A stretch of DNA of 58,049 bases from Clostridiales bacterium (GTDB lineage: Bacteria; Bacillota; Clostridia; Christensenellales; Pumilibacteraceae), in the NCBI GenBank assembly GCA_022508465.1, contig JAFLVB010000004.1:1-58049 (forward strand), read 5' to 3'. The notes under the pieces are model-generated. The model ran no database searches and was not told where the DNA came from. It was given only the letters and a program-made list of their open reading frames with translations. Shown here piece after piece: positions 9,641-17,450 of the stretch (its first letter is position 1; each line of letters begins with the position of its first letter). The translations under genes were made by a program, and so were the position numbers.

Positions 9641-9671
9641 AAAAGCCCACCGAATAATTCGATGGGCTTTT
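9641..9671 (-). terminator. Terminator of the thioredoxin lipoprotein gene
   Basis: AAAAGCCCATCGAAT pairs with ATTCGGTGGGCTTTT, a near-perfect stem ending in a T tract, about 20 nt after the stop at 9691. Confidence 0.85.
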
Positions 9672-9690
9672 GATGAGTAAGTTTTATTAA

Positions 9691-10632
9691 TTAAACTCCT
9701 AACCAGCTTACAAAGGCACTATAGTCATTGCTTGCACCTACACGGTTCTTAACCAATTTTCCGTTTTGGAACAGCAATTGGAAAGGAATACCGCCGCTTA
9801 CGTTACACTCGTTTACATACTTAGAGAAAATCTCATATTCCGGATAAGGTTTTCTGTTTATGTCGCTTACTTCTATCTTAATAATTTTTAATTTTCCCTC
9901 CGGAACAAACCTATCAATCTGAGGTCCGAGAACTTCCATACAAGGACCGCACCAAAGTGCATAAAAGTCTACAAGAACTTTACCCTCAACATCAATTTGC
10001 TCATAGAAATCATCTTTGGTCGCATGCCAAATTTTTGTCCAATCTTCGTTGAATTTTACGTCCACCTCGGTATCATCGGAAACAGTCAAAGTGTATTTGC
10101 CATCAACAATCTCGTCGGTTAAATCTACACCGTTAATAGCAAAAGATTTTAAAGTACAATTCTCTTTTGCAGCCACGGAAATGGTTATTTCATCACCATC
10201 ATTGTAGCCTTCTTTTTCGTTTAAGATGCTAACATCGCCTTGATAAGACTTAAATCCGTCTAAATCCACATAATATGCATACTCAAGCTCATCCTCATTT
10301 ACAAAGTTAATCCTTACAGTTCTGCCACGAGTTGCCCTAAACTTGTACTCGCCTTTGCCTTTACGCAAAGCGCTTGTTATATTATTGTTGTCAAGATATG
10401 CAGATTGGATAGCATAACCCTCATAAGCCTCTGCCCTTACTATAACCTCTTCACCCGATTCAAATATCGATTTTTTTGGTGAAATCGAAACTGTACCCAT
10501 ATCGGAATTGTAATTTGCGATTTTAATTTCGTAAGTCTTTGTCGCCTCAGGCTTGGTTTGACAGCCGACAAGAGCAAACATCATAAGTCCGATAGCTAAT
10601 AACACTATAAATAGACTTTTGAATTTTTTCAT
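9691..10632 (-). CDS. Thioredoxin-domain lipoprotein with an N-terminal InlB-B-repeat-like region
   Basis: A 313-residue lipoprotein. Residues 1-24 are a signal peptide with a VGC lipobox. Residues 35-195 hold two beta-rich repeats of the bacterial repeat type (GTVSISPKKSIFESGEEV and a related second copy with YNDGDEITISVAA), as in divergent InlB B-repeats. Residues 205-313 are a thioredoxin fold with the redox motif ALWCGPC and the cis-Pro region GGIPFQLLF. It would act as a thiol-disulfide protein outside the membrane and may accept electrons from the TlpA-type system at 6446; that link is inferred. AAGGAG precedes the ATG. Confidence 0.87.
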   Translation of the reverse strand: MKKFKSLFIVLLAIGLMMFALVGCQTKPEATKTYEIKIANYNSDMGTVSISPKKSIFESGEEVIVRAEAYEGYAIQSAYLDNNNITSALRKGKGEYKFRATRGRTVRINFVNEDELEYAYYVDLDGFKSYQGDVSILNEKEGYNDGDEITISVAAKENCTLKSFAINGVDLTDEIVDGKYTLTVSDDTEVDVKFNEDWTKIWHATKDDFYEQIDVEGKVLVDFYALWCGPCMEVLGPQIDRFVPEGKLKIIKIEVSDINRKPYPEYEIFSKYVNECNVSGGIPFQLLFQNGKLVKNRVGASNDYSAFVSWLGV

Positions 10633-10736
10633 AACTCTACTCCTTATTTAATTTTTTGTATCTTTATTTGCTATTTTGGTAGCTTTTGCAACAGCAAAAA
10701 CTCACATTTTACAATTTTGATACTATTGTTATTATT

Positions 10737-10765
10737 ATAATACTATATTGAATCCCATTTGTCAA
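10737..10765 (-). promoter_or_regulatory. Promoter of the thioredoxin lipoprotein gene
   Basis: TTGACA (10765-10760), 17 nt, TATTAT (10742-10737) on the minus strand. Confidence 0.75.
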
Positions 10766-10838
10766 GAGCTTTAAACTAAAAAGTTTTATGAAATTAATAT
10801 GTTGCTTATTTCTTTTAACCTAATATACGCTACATAAT

Positions 10839-10867
10839 AAAAGCGGCTCTATATGCAAGCCGCTTTG
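10839..10867 (-). terminator. Terminator of the cyclophilin gene
   Basis: AAAGCGGCTTGC and its partner AGCCGCTTT form a stem followed by a short T-rich stretch, 18 nt after the stop codon at 10885. Confidence 0.75.
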
Positions 10868-10884
10868 ATTTGTTTTTTGACTAT

Positions 10885-11391
10885 TTATTCTATAACGATA
10901 TTGTCTATTACTACAGGATCGGAAGGAACATCGTCGTAATACATCCATCTGCCCGTTTTAACCTTGCTGATTGCAATTGCGTTATCCAGCGACTCTTTGT
11001 CCCTCGTCTTACCAAATGCCGCATACTGTCCGTCGAGGAATGTGCAGTCGGCAACACAAATAAAGAACTGACTGGACGCGCTGTCCATAACATTTGTGCG
11101 CGCCATAGAAATTACGCCGGGGTCGTGATGCAAATCGTTTTTGACACCGTTTGCCGCAAACTCACCTTTTATGGACGGAGCCTCGGTAGGAACAAGTCCG
11201 TTTTTGTACTCAAAACCGCCGCCTTGAATCATAAAGTTTTGTATAACTCTATGAAAGCACAGCCCGTTATAAAAGCCCTTGGATGCAAGCTTAACAAAGT
11301 TGTCGACCGTAATGGGCGCAACTTCGGGATAAAGCTCCAAGCGAATAATCTTTCCGTCTTTAAAATTTATTGTTGCATTAATTGTCTTCAT
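10885..11391 (-). CDS. Peptidyl-prolyl cis-trans isomerase, cyclophilin type
   Basis: A 168-residue single-domain cyclophilin that catalyses cis-trans isomerisation of prolyl bonds. The active-site block FHRVIQNFMIQGGGF (with the catalytic Arg), SMARTN, SASSQFFIC and FLDGQYAAFGK are all present. No signal peptide, so it is cytosolic. The ATG at 11391 with AGGAG upstream was chosen; the longer open frame would run through the promoter. Single-gene unit with its own promoter (11444-11472) and terminator, divergent from tRNA-Arg. Confidence 0.93.
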   Translation of the reverse strand: MKTINATINFKDGKIIRLELYPEVAPITVDNFVKLASKGFYNGLCFHRVIQNFMIQGGGFEYKNGLVPTEAPSIKGEFAANGVKNDLHHDPGVISMARTNVMDSASSQFFICVADCTFLDGQYAAFGKTRDKESLDNAIAISKVKTGRWMYYDDVPSDPVVIDNIVIE

Positions 11392-11443
11392 ATTAGTTCT
11401 CCTTATGACTGCGTCCCACACTAAATGCGGTCCGTATAAATCA

Positions 11444-11472
11444 AGTGTAGCATTAAATAAAAACATTGTCAA
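11444..11472 (-). promoter_or_regulatory. Promoter of the cyclophilin gene
   Basis: TTGACA (11472-11467), 17 nt, TACACT (11449-11444) on the minus strand. Confidence 0.75.
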
Positions 11473-11502
11473 ATGCTTAACTTAGCTAATAGTCTTTTTT
11501 AT

Positions 11503-11531
11503 TTGACATCTCAGCGGTTTTACTGTATAAT
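11503..11531 (+). promoter_or_regulatory. Promoter of tRNA-Arg
   Basis: A consensus TTGACA-N17-TATAAT. The transcribed start (AATTGCAAAG then a GCAAAG/CTTTGC hairpin) resembles the tandem leader units at 49542 and 49677. Confidence 0.85.
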
Positions 11532-11596
11532 ACAATTGCAAAGTCGCTTTGCGCCTTTAAGCTCTAACGAGATTGATCTTGTTGCAAGCTTTGCAA

Positions 11597-11671
11597 GCGC
11601 CCATAGTTTAATGGATAGAGCATAGGTCTTCGGAACCTATTGTGAGGGTTCGAATCCTTCTGGGCGCGCCA
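11597..11671 (+). tRNA. tRNA-Arg (anticodon TCG)
   Basis: A full cloverleaf can be drawn. The acceptor stem GCGCCCA pairs with TGGGCGC. The anticodon stem TAGGT/ACCTA closes the loop CTTCGGA, giving anticodon TCG. The T arm is AGGGTTCGAATCCTT. CCA is encoded. A 16-nt copy of its 3' end recurs at 11911-11926. Confidence 0.93.
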
Positions 11672-11674
11672 TAG

Positions 11675-11710
11675 CAAAGCACCGCCATTTTATGGGCGGT
11701 GCTTTGCTAT
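11675..11710 (+). terminator. Terminator after tRNA-Arg
   Basis: CAAAGCACCGCC and GGGCGGTGCTTTG form a 12-bp stem immediately after the tRNA. Confidence 0.75.
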
Positions 11711-11926
11711 ATCCCCCGTAAGGACGAGGACAAAGGACTTCCAAAAATGCTTGCATTTTTGGAAAGAGGAGTAACCGACCAAAAACGGAAAGTCTTTAGC
11801 GTCAGCTATAAGACTTTCCGCAAAGGGAGAGTTACGACGAGGTTCGCGGTCGCCGCAGGTAAAGCGCTCAAATAAACGTATAATGTAGCTCGGCGACCAA
11901 GCGAAGCGCTATCCTTCTGGGCGCGC
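11711..11926 (+). repeat. Element bounded by a copy of the tRNA-Arg 3' end
   Basis: ATCCTTCTGGGCGCGC occurs as the tRNA 3' end (11654-11669) and again at 11911-11926. The DNA between holds several hairpins (11747-11762; a stem of CGGAAAGTCTT and AAGACTTTCCG near 11796-11822) and a GGTCGCCG...CGGCGACC pairing just before the copy. The middle part matches 8525-8615. Possible attachment-site duplication; no recombinase gene is present. Confidence 0.6.
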
Positions 11927-11944
11927 TTTTACCACTTTCAGAAT

Positions 11945-12085
11945 ATATAACCACTCCACACCATCACCACCGCATGCTCGTACTTCGTGGCGTTCGCGCC
12001 AAAGGCGCTCGGCTGAGCACAATATTTCTCGCTTTGCGGAGCCTCCCCCTCGATGCCTTCGGCAGGTGGAGGGTCATATAAGGAT
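11945..12085. repeat. GC-rich intergenic repeat fragments
   Basis: The stretch carries the complement of the recurring CGAACGCCACGAAGTACGAG module (11969-11988) and GCGGAGCCTCCCCCT, which is shared with 39614-39628. No gene is seen. Confidence 0.55.
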
Positions 12086-12123
12086 ATGAGCGTTCGTTAA
12101 CATTGTTTGCTTGGTTAAAAAGG

Positions 12124-12681
12124 TTAGTTAAAAGTTTTTTGCTTACTTTTTTTCAAAAAAGTAAGCGCTTTAATCAATCTCGGTCTATTATATCGCTGAA
12201 TAATTACAAAAAACAAATCCACAAGTCCAGAGGCAGCGCCCGTTACGGCAAACACGACTATATCCGACACATCGGCGCGCATAATAAACGCAACGATAAG
12301 CGGCAAAAAACCAAGCGGAATAATTATCTCATGTACGATTTCGGCGACACAGGTAGCCTGGATTACGCTTTTTAGTCCCTTACTTAAATCAAAATTATCC
12401 GGCGCATAAGTCGGGAATTTATCCTTCCAGCCATGGACGTGTAAAGCTGAATACACCTTGCTCTCCCACTTCTTTTGCCTGAACCAAAAATTGTTGTAGT
12501 CAATATCCTTTTTTATGGTGCCGTCAACAATTCCGCCAACAACCAGCCTCATGGCAAAATGATAAAATGTAGTCGAGGCAACTATGGCAAGCGTAAAACA
12601 CCACGGTATCGTATAAAAGTAATACATAACCGCCGCGACCAAAAACGAAACACATGTTATAATCAGCATTTTTGTCTTCAT
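12124..12681 (-). CDS. Membrane protein related to CrtO-type acyltransferases
   Basis: A 185-residue protein with about four membrane helices. It shares the layout and key blocks of the glycosyl-diaponeurosporenoate acyltransferase (CrtO) family of Staphylococcus: a KKWESKVY segment, GWKDKFP, AEIVHEIIIPL (Glu and His in a helix) and the closing IIQRYNRPRL. No carotenoid genes are nearby, so the substrate is unknown. GGAGG precedes the ATG. Oddly, the last residues (FLKKSKQKTFN) are encoded by the palindromic repeat that follows stop codons of four other genes in the window, so the repeat is translated here. Confidence 0.65.
   Translation of the reverse strand: MKTKMLIITCVSFLVAAVMYYFYTIPWCFTLAIVASTTFYHFAMRLVVGGIVDGTIKKDIDYNNFWFRQKKWESKVYSALHVHGWKDKFPTYAPDNFDLSKGLKSVIQATCVAEIVHEIIIPLGFLPLIVAFIMRADVSDIVVFAVTGAASGLVDLFFVIIQRYNRPRLIKALTFLKKSKQKTFN
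12127..12165. repeat. Stop-codon palindrome, copy 1 (inside the CDS end)
   Basis: GCTTACTTTTTTT and AAAAAAGTAAGC form a hairpin preceded on the plus strand by GTTAAAAGTTTTTT. Same unit as at 17800, 23591, 40835 and 56121. In this copy it lies in frame within the 3' end of the gene. Confidence 0.8.
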
Positions 12682-12770
12682 AGCGCCTCCCGAACAAACA
12701 TATGCTCACATATAGATATATGGCTAAAATAGTTTCCCCTTTTAAACAAGCTTTTACTCTTATTACTATA

Positions 12771-12798
12771 CAAAAACCGCCCTATATAGCGGTTTTAA
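12771..12798 (-). terminator. Terminator of the MATE gene
   Basis: AAAACCGC and GCGGTTTT pair around a TATATAGG loop, directly before the stop at 12802 in genome order; a T-rich stretch follows on the minus strand. Confidence 0.75.
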
Positions 12799-12801
12799 TT
12801 T

Positions 12802-14172
12802 TTAATCTGCTTTGAGTAACCGTGTTGTCTTCTTCATAGTCGGGAAGTACAGCGCAAGGAATATTCCCACGGTGAGCACCCAGCTTATGGGATAAACTAT
12901 GTAAAGCATTATTCTTGACGGATTTAAGAGGAAGAAAGTGTGTAACCACAATATTCTAAAGAGGCAGCTGCCCGACAGACTGACTATCATGGCTGTGGTT
13001 GACTTGCCCAGCCCACGCATGGTGTTGCTGAGTACGTCCATCATTCCGCATATACAGTACGTGGTAACAACTATAAGCAATCTTTCTCGCGCGAATCCGA
13101 TAACCTCAGGGTTGTCGTTAAATATACTTGCAAGCGGCCTCGCCAATAGCAGCATTACTCCGCCAAGTACAAGTCCAAGCACAAAGACAACGGCAAGCGT
13201 TTCCTTGACAACAAGCCTGATACGCTCGGGCTTTTTTGCGCCGTAGTTCTGACTGACAAACGCCAATGCGGTAAGCGACACAGAATAGCACGCGTTGTAA
13301 ACAAAGCCCTCTAACTGACTGGCAACCGTGTTGCCTGCCATTACCGTCTTGCCAAATCCGTTGATCGTCGACTGAATCATAACATTAGAGATCGAGAACA
13401 CACAGCCTTGAAGTCCTGCCGGCAAACCTATCTTGATCATGTCGATAAGCTCGCGCTTATAGAAGCGTATGTACTTTACATCGAGGTGGCAATAGCCTTT
13501 GCTCCTAAGCAGCGTGATAATGCACAGTACAGCCGAAATCGCCTGCGAAGTTACGGTCGCAATAGCAACGCCCTCGACGTCCTTTTTGAATACGAGCACA
13601 AACAAGATATTAAGTCCCAAGTTGATAACGCCGCCAATGATAAGGAAGATAAGCGGACGCAAGGTGTCCCCCACCGCCCTCAGTATCGACGCCGAAAAGT
13701 TATACAGCATCATAATGGGCATACCGATAAAGAATATCCTCATATACTTAGCCGCCATATCAATAACTTCTTCGGGGCAGTCCATCCAGTTCAAAAAAGT
13801 TCGCGCGCCAAAATATCCGATAACGAGCAAAACAACGCCCAAAATGACGCTGACAAGCATTGACATACCAACGACCTTTTTGGCAGATTCTTCGTCCGCC
13901 TTGCCCGCGTATCGCGCGATAAGCACGTTAGCACCTACCGACAATCCGACAAACAGACCTATAATAAGATTGATAAGCGCACCGGTAGACCCTACTGCTG
14001 CAACCGCGGCATCCGCCATGCTTTTGTCATGAATAAACTTGCCGAGTACCGCCACGTCGGCAGCGTTAAATAACAGCTGCAAAACGTTGGTCGCAACAAG
14101 AGGCAGCGCGTAAATAATGATTTTTTTGAGCAGAGAGCCCTCGCTCATATTCATTTCAAAACTTTTCGCCAT
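12802..14172 (-). CDS. MATE family efflux transporter
   Basis: A 456-residue protein with twelve predicted membrane helices in two homologous halves, as in MATE multidrug/cation antiporters (NorM/DinF type). Diagnostic segments include PLVATNVLQLLFNAADVAVLGKF in helix 1 and GLPAGLQGCVFSISNVMIQ at the start of the second half. It would export drugs or metabolites in exchange for Na+ or H+; the substrate cannot be told. It stands alone with its own promoter at 14191-14219. Confidence 0.92.
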   Translation of the reverse strand: MAKSFEMNMSEGSLLKKIIIYALPLVATNVLQLLFNAADVAVLGKFIHDKSMADAAVAAVGSTGALINLIIGLFVGLSVGANVLIARYAGKADEESAKKVVGMSMLVSVILGVVLLVIGYFGARTFLNWMDCPEEVIDMAAKYMRIFFIGMPIMMLYNFSASILRAVGDTLRPLIFLIIGGVINLGLNILFVLVFKKDVEGVAIATVTSQAISAVLCIITLLRSKGYCHLDVKYIRFYKRELIDMIKIGLPAGLQGCVFSISNVMIQSTINGFGKTVMAGNTVASQLEGFVYNACYSVSLTALAFVSQNYGAKKPERIRLVVKETLAVVFVLGLVLGGVMLLLARPLASIFNDNPEVIGFARERLLIVVTTYCICGMMDVLSNTMRGLGKSTTAMIVSLSGSCLFRILWLHTFFLLNPSRIMLYIVYPISWVLTVGIFLALYFPTMKKTTRLLKAD

Positions 14173-14190
14173 AATTCAACTTCCGACTGT

Positions 14191-14219
14191 AGTATAACAC
14201 TATAAAATCCCACTGTCAA
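14191..14219 (-). promoter_or_regulatory. Promoter of the MATE gene
   Basis: TTGACA (14219-14214), 17 nt, TATACT (14196-14191) on the minus strand. Confidence 0.75.
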
Positions 14220-14254
14220 TCACGCCATAGCAACAAGTATGTGAATTTATAATC

Positions 14255-14286
14255 ACAAAGAGGCAGAGTGACCTCCGCCCCTTTTG
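14255..14286 (-). terminator. Terminator after the C39-like gene
   Basis: An imperfect stem of AAAGGGGCGGAGG against CTCTGCCTCTTT, overlapping the end of the gene at 14288. Confidence 0.55.
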
Positions 14287-14287
14287 T

Positions 14288-14671
14288 CTATCCCAAAGTA
14301 AAATAGTTGGATATGCACTTGCCTCGACAGTCCCAGCTGTCTATAAGCGTGCCGTCAAGCACAACCGTAAGGTGATGTGCGCAGCTTATAACAATAACCT
14401 TGTCGCGGCATAGCTTATCTATCTCGCCGATAAGATACTTTTTTCCGCTCGGCTTTTTGGGCTGCTTGTGCTTGACAAAACCGTGTTTAGCTAAAAACTT
14501 CTCTTCTACCCGCTTGTCGTTTATTATGTAACCTGTAAGTAGCGAAATGTCAAACAGCTCTCTGTAAACGTCGACATAGTCGCGCCCCATCGCAAGCGAG
14601 AGCGCACGCACTACGCAGTCGCCGGTCTTTTTCCCTTTGGGATTAATGTTTTTATTCTCGTAACCTATCAT
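14288..14671 (-). CDS. Small C39/papain-like fold protein, function unknown
   Basis: A 127-residue soluble protein. The sequence has the order expected for a papain-like cysteine peptidase: GDCVVRALSLAMG near the N-terminus (Cys at residue 19 at the start of a helix), AHHLTVVLDG (second His about residue 100) and DSWD (Asp about residue 111). Similar short proteins occur in Clostridia and in phages. I infer a C39-like fold; activity is not shown. There is no clear Shine-Dalgarno sequence, so the exact start is less certain. Confidence 0.6.
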   Translation of the reverse strand: MIGYENKNINPKGKKTGDCVVRALSLAMGRDYVDVYRELFDISLLTGYIINDKRVEEKFLAKHGFVKHKQPKKPSGKKYLIGEIDKLCRDKVIVISCAHHLTVVLDGTLIDSWDCRGKCISNYFTLG

Positions 14672-14726
14672 ATTTTATCGTAAGTAATAGTTGCTCACAA
14701 AGATAATGCAGTAGTCAGCCCATAAC

Positions 14727-14753
14727 TAAAAGCTCAGCATAAGCTGAGCCTTA
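14727..14753 (-). terminator. Terminator of the acidic zinc-ribbon gene
   Basis: AAGGCTCAGC and GCTGAGCTT form a stem with a TTAT loop, 4 nt past the stop codon, followed by a short T-rich run. Confidence 0.75.
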
Positions 14754-14756
14754 TTG

Positions 14757-15260
14757 TTAGATGTCATCATCCTCATCATCATCTTCGTCGTCTTCATCTT
14801 CCTCTTCGTCGTAATCCTCGAAATCGCTCGGATCGACGTCGTAATTAAAGTCGTCGACTTCCCTATACGCATTCTCGTCGTAGGTGTCGTCCTCTTCTTC
14901 CTCCTCTTCTTCCTCTGCGGTAAGCTCGAGCGAGATCTCCATCTCTTCGGGCGGAAGTTCTTCTTCCTCTTCTACATAAGTCCAATCGTCTTCCGACTCT
15001 GCTTCCTCTGCATGATCTTTTGCGTCCTTTTCTTTTTGACACATAAAGCAGATCTCTTCGTCCTCGCCGATATAGTTAGCGTGACAAATGGGGCAAAGCT
15101 TTCCGCTTTCCGCTTCGAGGTCATCCTCCTGAATAAGAAAGTTCTTCTCGAGTAGTCCCATTTCGACTTTGCAAACGTCGCAATATTCTTCGGTCGACTT
15201 GATATAGTTAAGTTCACATCTCGGGCATAAGGTATAAACAGGTTTCTTCTCGTTGCTCAT
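14757..15260 (-). CDS. Double zinc-ribbon protein with a long acidic tail
   Basis: A 167-residue protein. Two copies of a zinc-ribbon unit lie at about residues 12-32 (CPRC...CDVC) and 56-76 (CPIC...CFMC), sharing the spacing C-x2-C-x4-YI-x5-E-x-C-x2-C. The last 90 residues are almost entirely Glu, Asp and aromatic residues. The pattern suggests a nucleic-acid or protein-binding adaptor whose tail resembles the acidic C-terminus of RNA polymerase delta; this is analogy, not homology. The ATG at 15260 was chosen because GGAG lies 9 nt upstream. No operon partner. Confidence 0.7.
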   Translation of the reverse strand: MSNEKKPVYTLCPRCELNYIKSTEEYCDVCKVEMGLLEKNFLIQEDDLEAESGKLCPICHANYIGEDEEICFMCQKEKDAKDHAEEAESEDDWTYVEEEEELPPEEMEISLELTAEEEEEEEEDDTYDENAYREVDDFNYDVDPSDFEDYDEEEDEDDEDDDEDDDI

Positions 15261-15411
15261 AAAAATCTCCATGACTAATGGTGTGTCCATATTATATTCA
15301 TTTTATGCCGTCTTGTAAACTGTTTTAACAGCAAAAACAAATATTTTTATCAATTATTTTGCCTTTTTTAATTTGTGATTGCGCAATTTATGTCATACAT
15401 TATTATATTAG

Positions 15412-15443
15412 ATAAAGGGCCAAGTTGCCTCGACCCTTTTACC
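15412..15443 (-). terminator. Terminator of the BspA-like gene
   Basis: AAAAGGG and CCCTTT flank a partly paired loop, about 12 nt past the stop at 15455. Confidence 0.55.
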
Positions 15444-15454
15444 ACTTTTAAAAA

Positions 15455-17410
15455 TTAATCTTCCTTTACCCAAACAGTAGGCTTGCCGTTATCGTAGTAC
15501 CAGTAGTTACCATCATAGTTTCCGTCTGTTCCTACACTCGGCTCACTCTCGGAATAGTAATATCTTGTAGCGTCAATTAAATAAACATTGTCTGCTGATA
15601 TTTCGATATTATCCCACTCCTCGGCAGTACCGGTGTAATACACATATTTTAAATTTTTGCAATTCCCGAATGCTCCTTGTATGCTCGTTATGTTTGCAGG
15701 AATAACCACACTCTCCAAATTTGTACAATCCCAAAATGCACTCACTAATATGTCATTTACACTTTCGGGAAGAATTATGCTCTTTAAACTCGTACATTGA
15801 AAAAACGCTCCGGCCCCAATTTGCGTTACACTTTCGGGTATGGTTACGCTCTCTAAACTTTCGCATTGTAAAAATAAAAGGACAGGAATGCTTGTTAAAT
15901 TGTTGGGAAGAGTTATGTTCTTTAAACTTCTACATTCTCCAAAAGCAACAAATCCCAATTCGGTAACACTATCAAAAATTATTACTTTTTCGAGTTTAGT
16001 ACAATCATAAAACGCATAATTTCCTATGGCAGTTATATTGTCAGGTATAATTATTTGGGTTAAGCTATCACAACCATAAAATGCGTAATCGCTTATAATC
16101 TCTACACTATCATCGGTAGGTATTATACTTGCCTTACACCCCATAACCAAAGTTTTAGTAGCCGTTTCGATTATGCAGTTGCCTGCACTATGATAAACAG
16201 GGTTACCTTCTGCAATCGTCAAACTTCCCAAATTACTACAATAAGTAAATGCATTACGTCCTATATCTGTTACACTATTGGGCAAAACAACGCTTTTTAT
16301 ATTAGAGCACTTCCTAAATGCAGCTTCACCTATATATACAAGACTATCGTGGAATTCTATATCTTCCAAATTCGAGCAACCGTCAAATGCTCTATACTCT
16401 ATGGTCGTTATGGCATTGCCGATTGTTACACTATTTAAATTAGAGCAATTCTCAAAGGCATGCTCACCTATAACAGTTACAGACTTATCTAAATATGTAT
16501 TGGGAATTGTAACTTCGGTTGCCGTATAATCGGTAAAGGCTATAACGGTATATGATTGCCCGTCGTCATTTAATTGGTATTTTAGCCCTTTTTCATAACC
16601 GCATTCGGCACAAATATTACCGTTAAAGGTATGCTCCAAAAATTCTTCAATTGTGCCGGGATGACAGGTCGCCTCGTGCCAATGATATACATCGTCACTC
16701 GTCCACTGATCACTAAAAATATGAACGTGTTCTTTGTCGTAGCCACACTCGGTGCAAATATCTCCGTCAAAGGTATGCTCTGCCTTATCTTCCACTAAGT
16801 CGTAATGTCCACAAGTTGCCGCATGCCAATGGTATGTGTCATTAGTAGACCAGCTTTTGCTAAATGTATGAACATGGCTTTTGTAGCCGCATTCTTTACA
16901 TACATTATTAATAAAGTTGTGCAGCTCTTTGCCCGATATTACATTATGGCCGCAAGTAGCGACGTGCCAATGTGTAAAATTGTCACTCTCCCAGCTTTTG
17001 CTAAATGTATGGGTATGGTCTGGAGTTGGCTCGACCTCAACATCCTGCTCGTAGTCACAATTAACACATCTATTGTGGTAGATATAATGCAATTTTTTAT
17101 CTGCCACTACGTCGGTGTGGCCACACGTCGTGGCGTGCCAATGATATATGTCGTCATAAGTCCACTCCTCGTCAAAGGTATGCGTATGACCGGGATATTT
17201 TTCGTACCCACATGTAGTGCAAACGTCATCGACTAAATCATGTGCGCCGATATTAGTTTTATCACCACACTCGCATTCTTGCCAATGTGCTGTTTCATTT
17301 TGACGCCACTCATAGTCATGAACATGACCATTGTCAGCAAACTGACACGAGATTAGTGCCAGACAAGCAATCATTAGCAGCGCCGATAGAATTGTAATTT
17401 TCTTTTTCAT
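15455..17410 (-). CDS. BspA-type leucine-rich repeat lipoprotein with His/Cys-rich repeats
   Basis: A 650-residue surface lipoprotein starting at the ATG at 17410 (AAGGAG upstream). Residues 1-22 are a signal peptide with an ISC lipobox. Residues 28-260 hold five repeats of about 45 residues with the pattern HxHxF..W..D..YHWHxATCGH followed by C-x2-CGY; the regular His and Cys suggest metal binding. Residues about 270-610 are LRR_5 repeats of the form SLKSIILPESV..I...AF..C. The closing YYYSESEPS...NYWYYDNGKPTVW block is common at the end of this family in gut Firmicutes. Likely adhesion or ligand binding at the cell surface. A long structured leader lies upstream. Confidence 0.88.
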   Translation of the reverse strand: MKKKITILSALLMIACLALISCQFADNGHVHDYEWRQNETAHWQECECGDKTNIGAHDLVDDVCTTCGYEKYPGHTHTFDEEWTYDDIYHWHATTCGHTDVVADKKLHYIYHNRCVNCDYEQDVEVEPTPDHTHTFSKSWESDNFTHWHVATCGHNVISGKELHNFINNVCKECGYKSHVHTFSKSWSTNDTYHWHAATCGHYDLVEDKAEHTFDGDICTECGYDKEHVHIFSDQWTSDDVYHWHEATCHPGTIEEFLEHTFNGNICAECGYEKGLKYQLNDDGQSYTVIAFTDYTATEVTIPNTYLDKSVTVIGEHAFENCSNLNSVTIGNAITTIEYRAFDGCSNLEDIEFHDSLVYIGEAAFRKCSNIKSVVLPNSVTDIGRNAFTYCSNLGSLTIAEGNPVYHSAGNCIIETATKTLVMGCKASIIPTDDSVEIISDYAFYGCDSLTQIIIPDNITAIGNYAFYDCTKLEKVIIFDSVTELGFVAFGECRSLKNITLPNNLTSIPVLLFLQCESLESVTIPESVTQIGAGAFFQCTSLKSIILPESVNDILVSAFWDCTNLESVVIPANITSIQGAFGNCKNLKYVYYTGTAEEWDNIEISADNVYLIDATRYYYSESEPSVGTDGNYDGNYWYYDNGKPTVWVKED

Positions 17411-17450
17411 TAGCTTTCTCCTTATAAAGATATTTTGCTCTATATATAAC

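Noticed and set aside
12103-12375. 90-codon plus-strand frame
   Set aside because: It is antisense to the CrtO-like gene, begins in the repeat and has low-complexity Lys/Asn/Arg content.
14757-15155. 133-codon plus-strand hydrophobic frame
   Set aside because: It is the antisense of the Glu/Asp-rich tail, which yields Phe/Leu/Val-rich sequence by codon complementarity.
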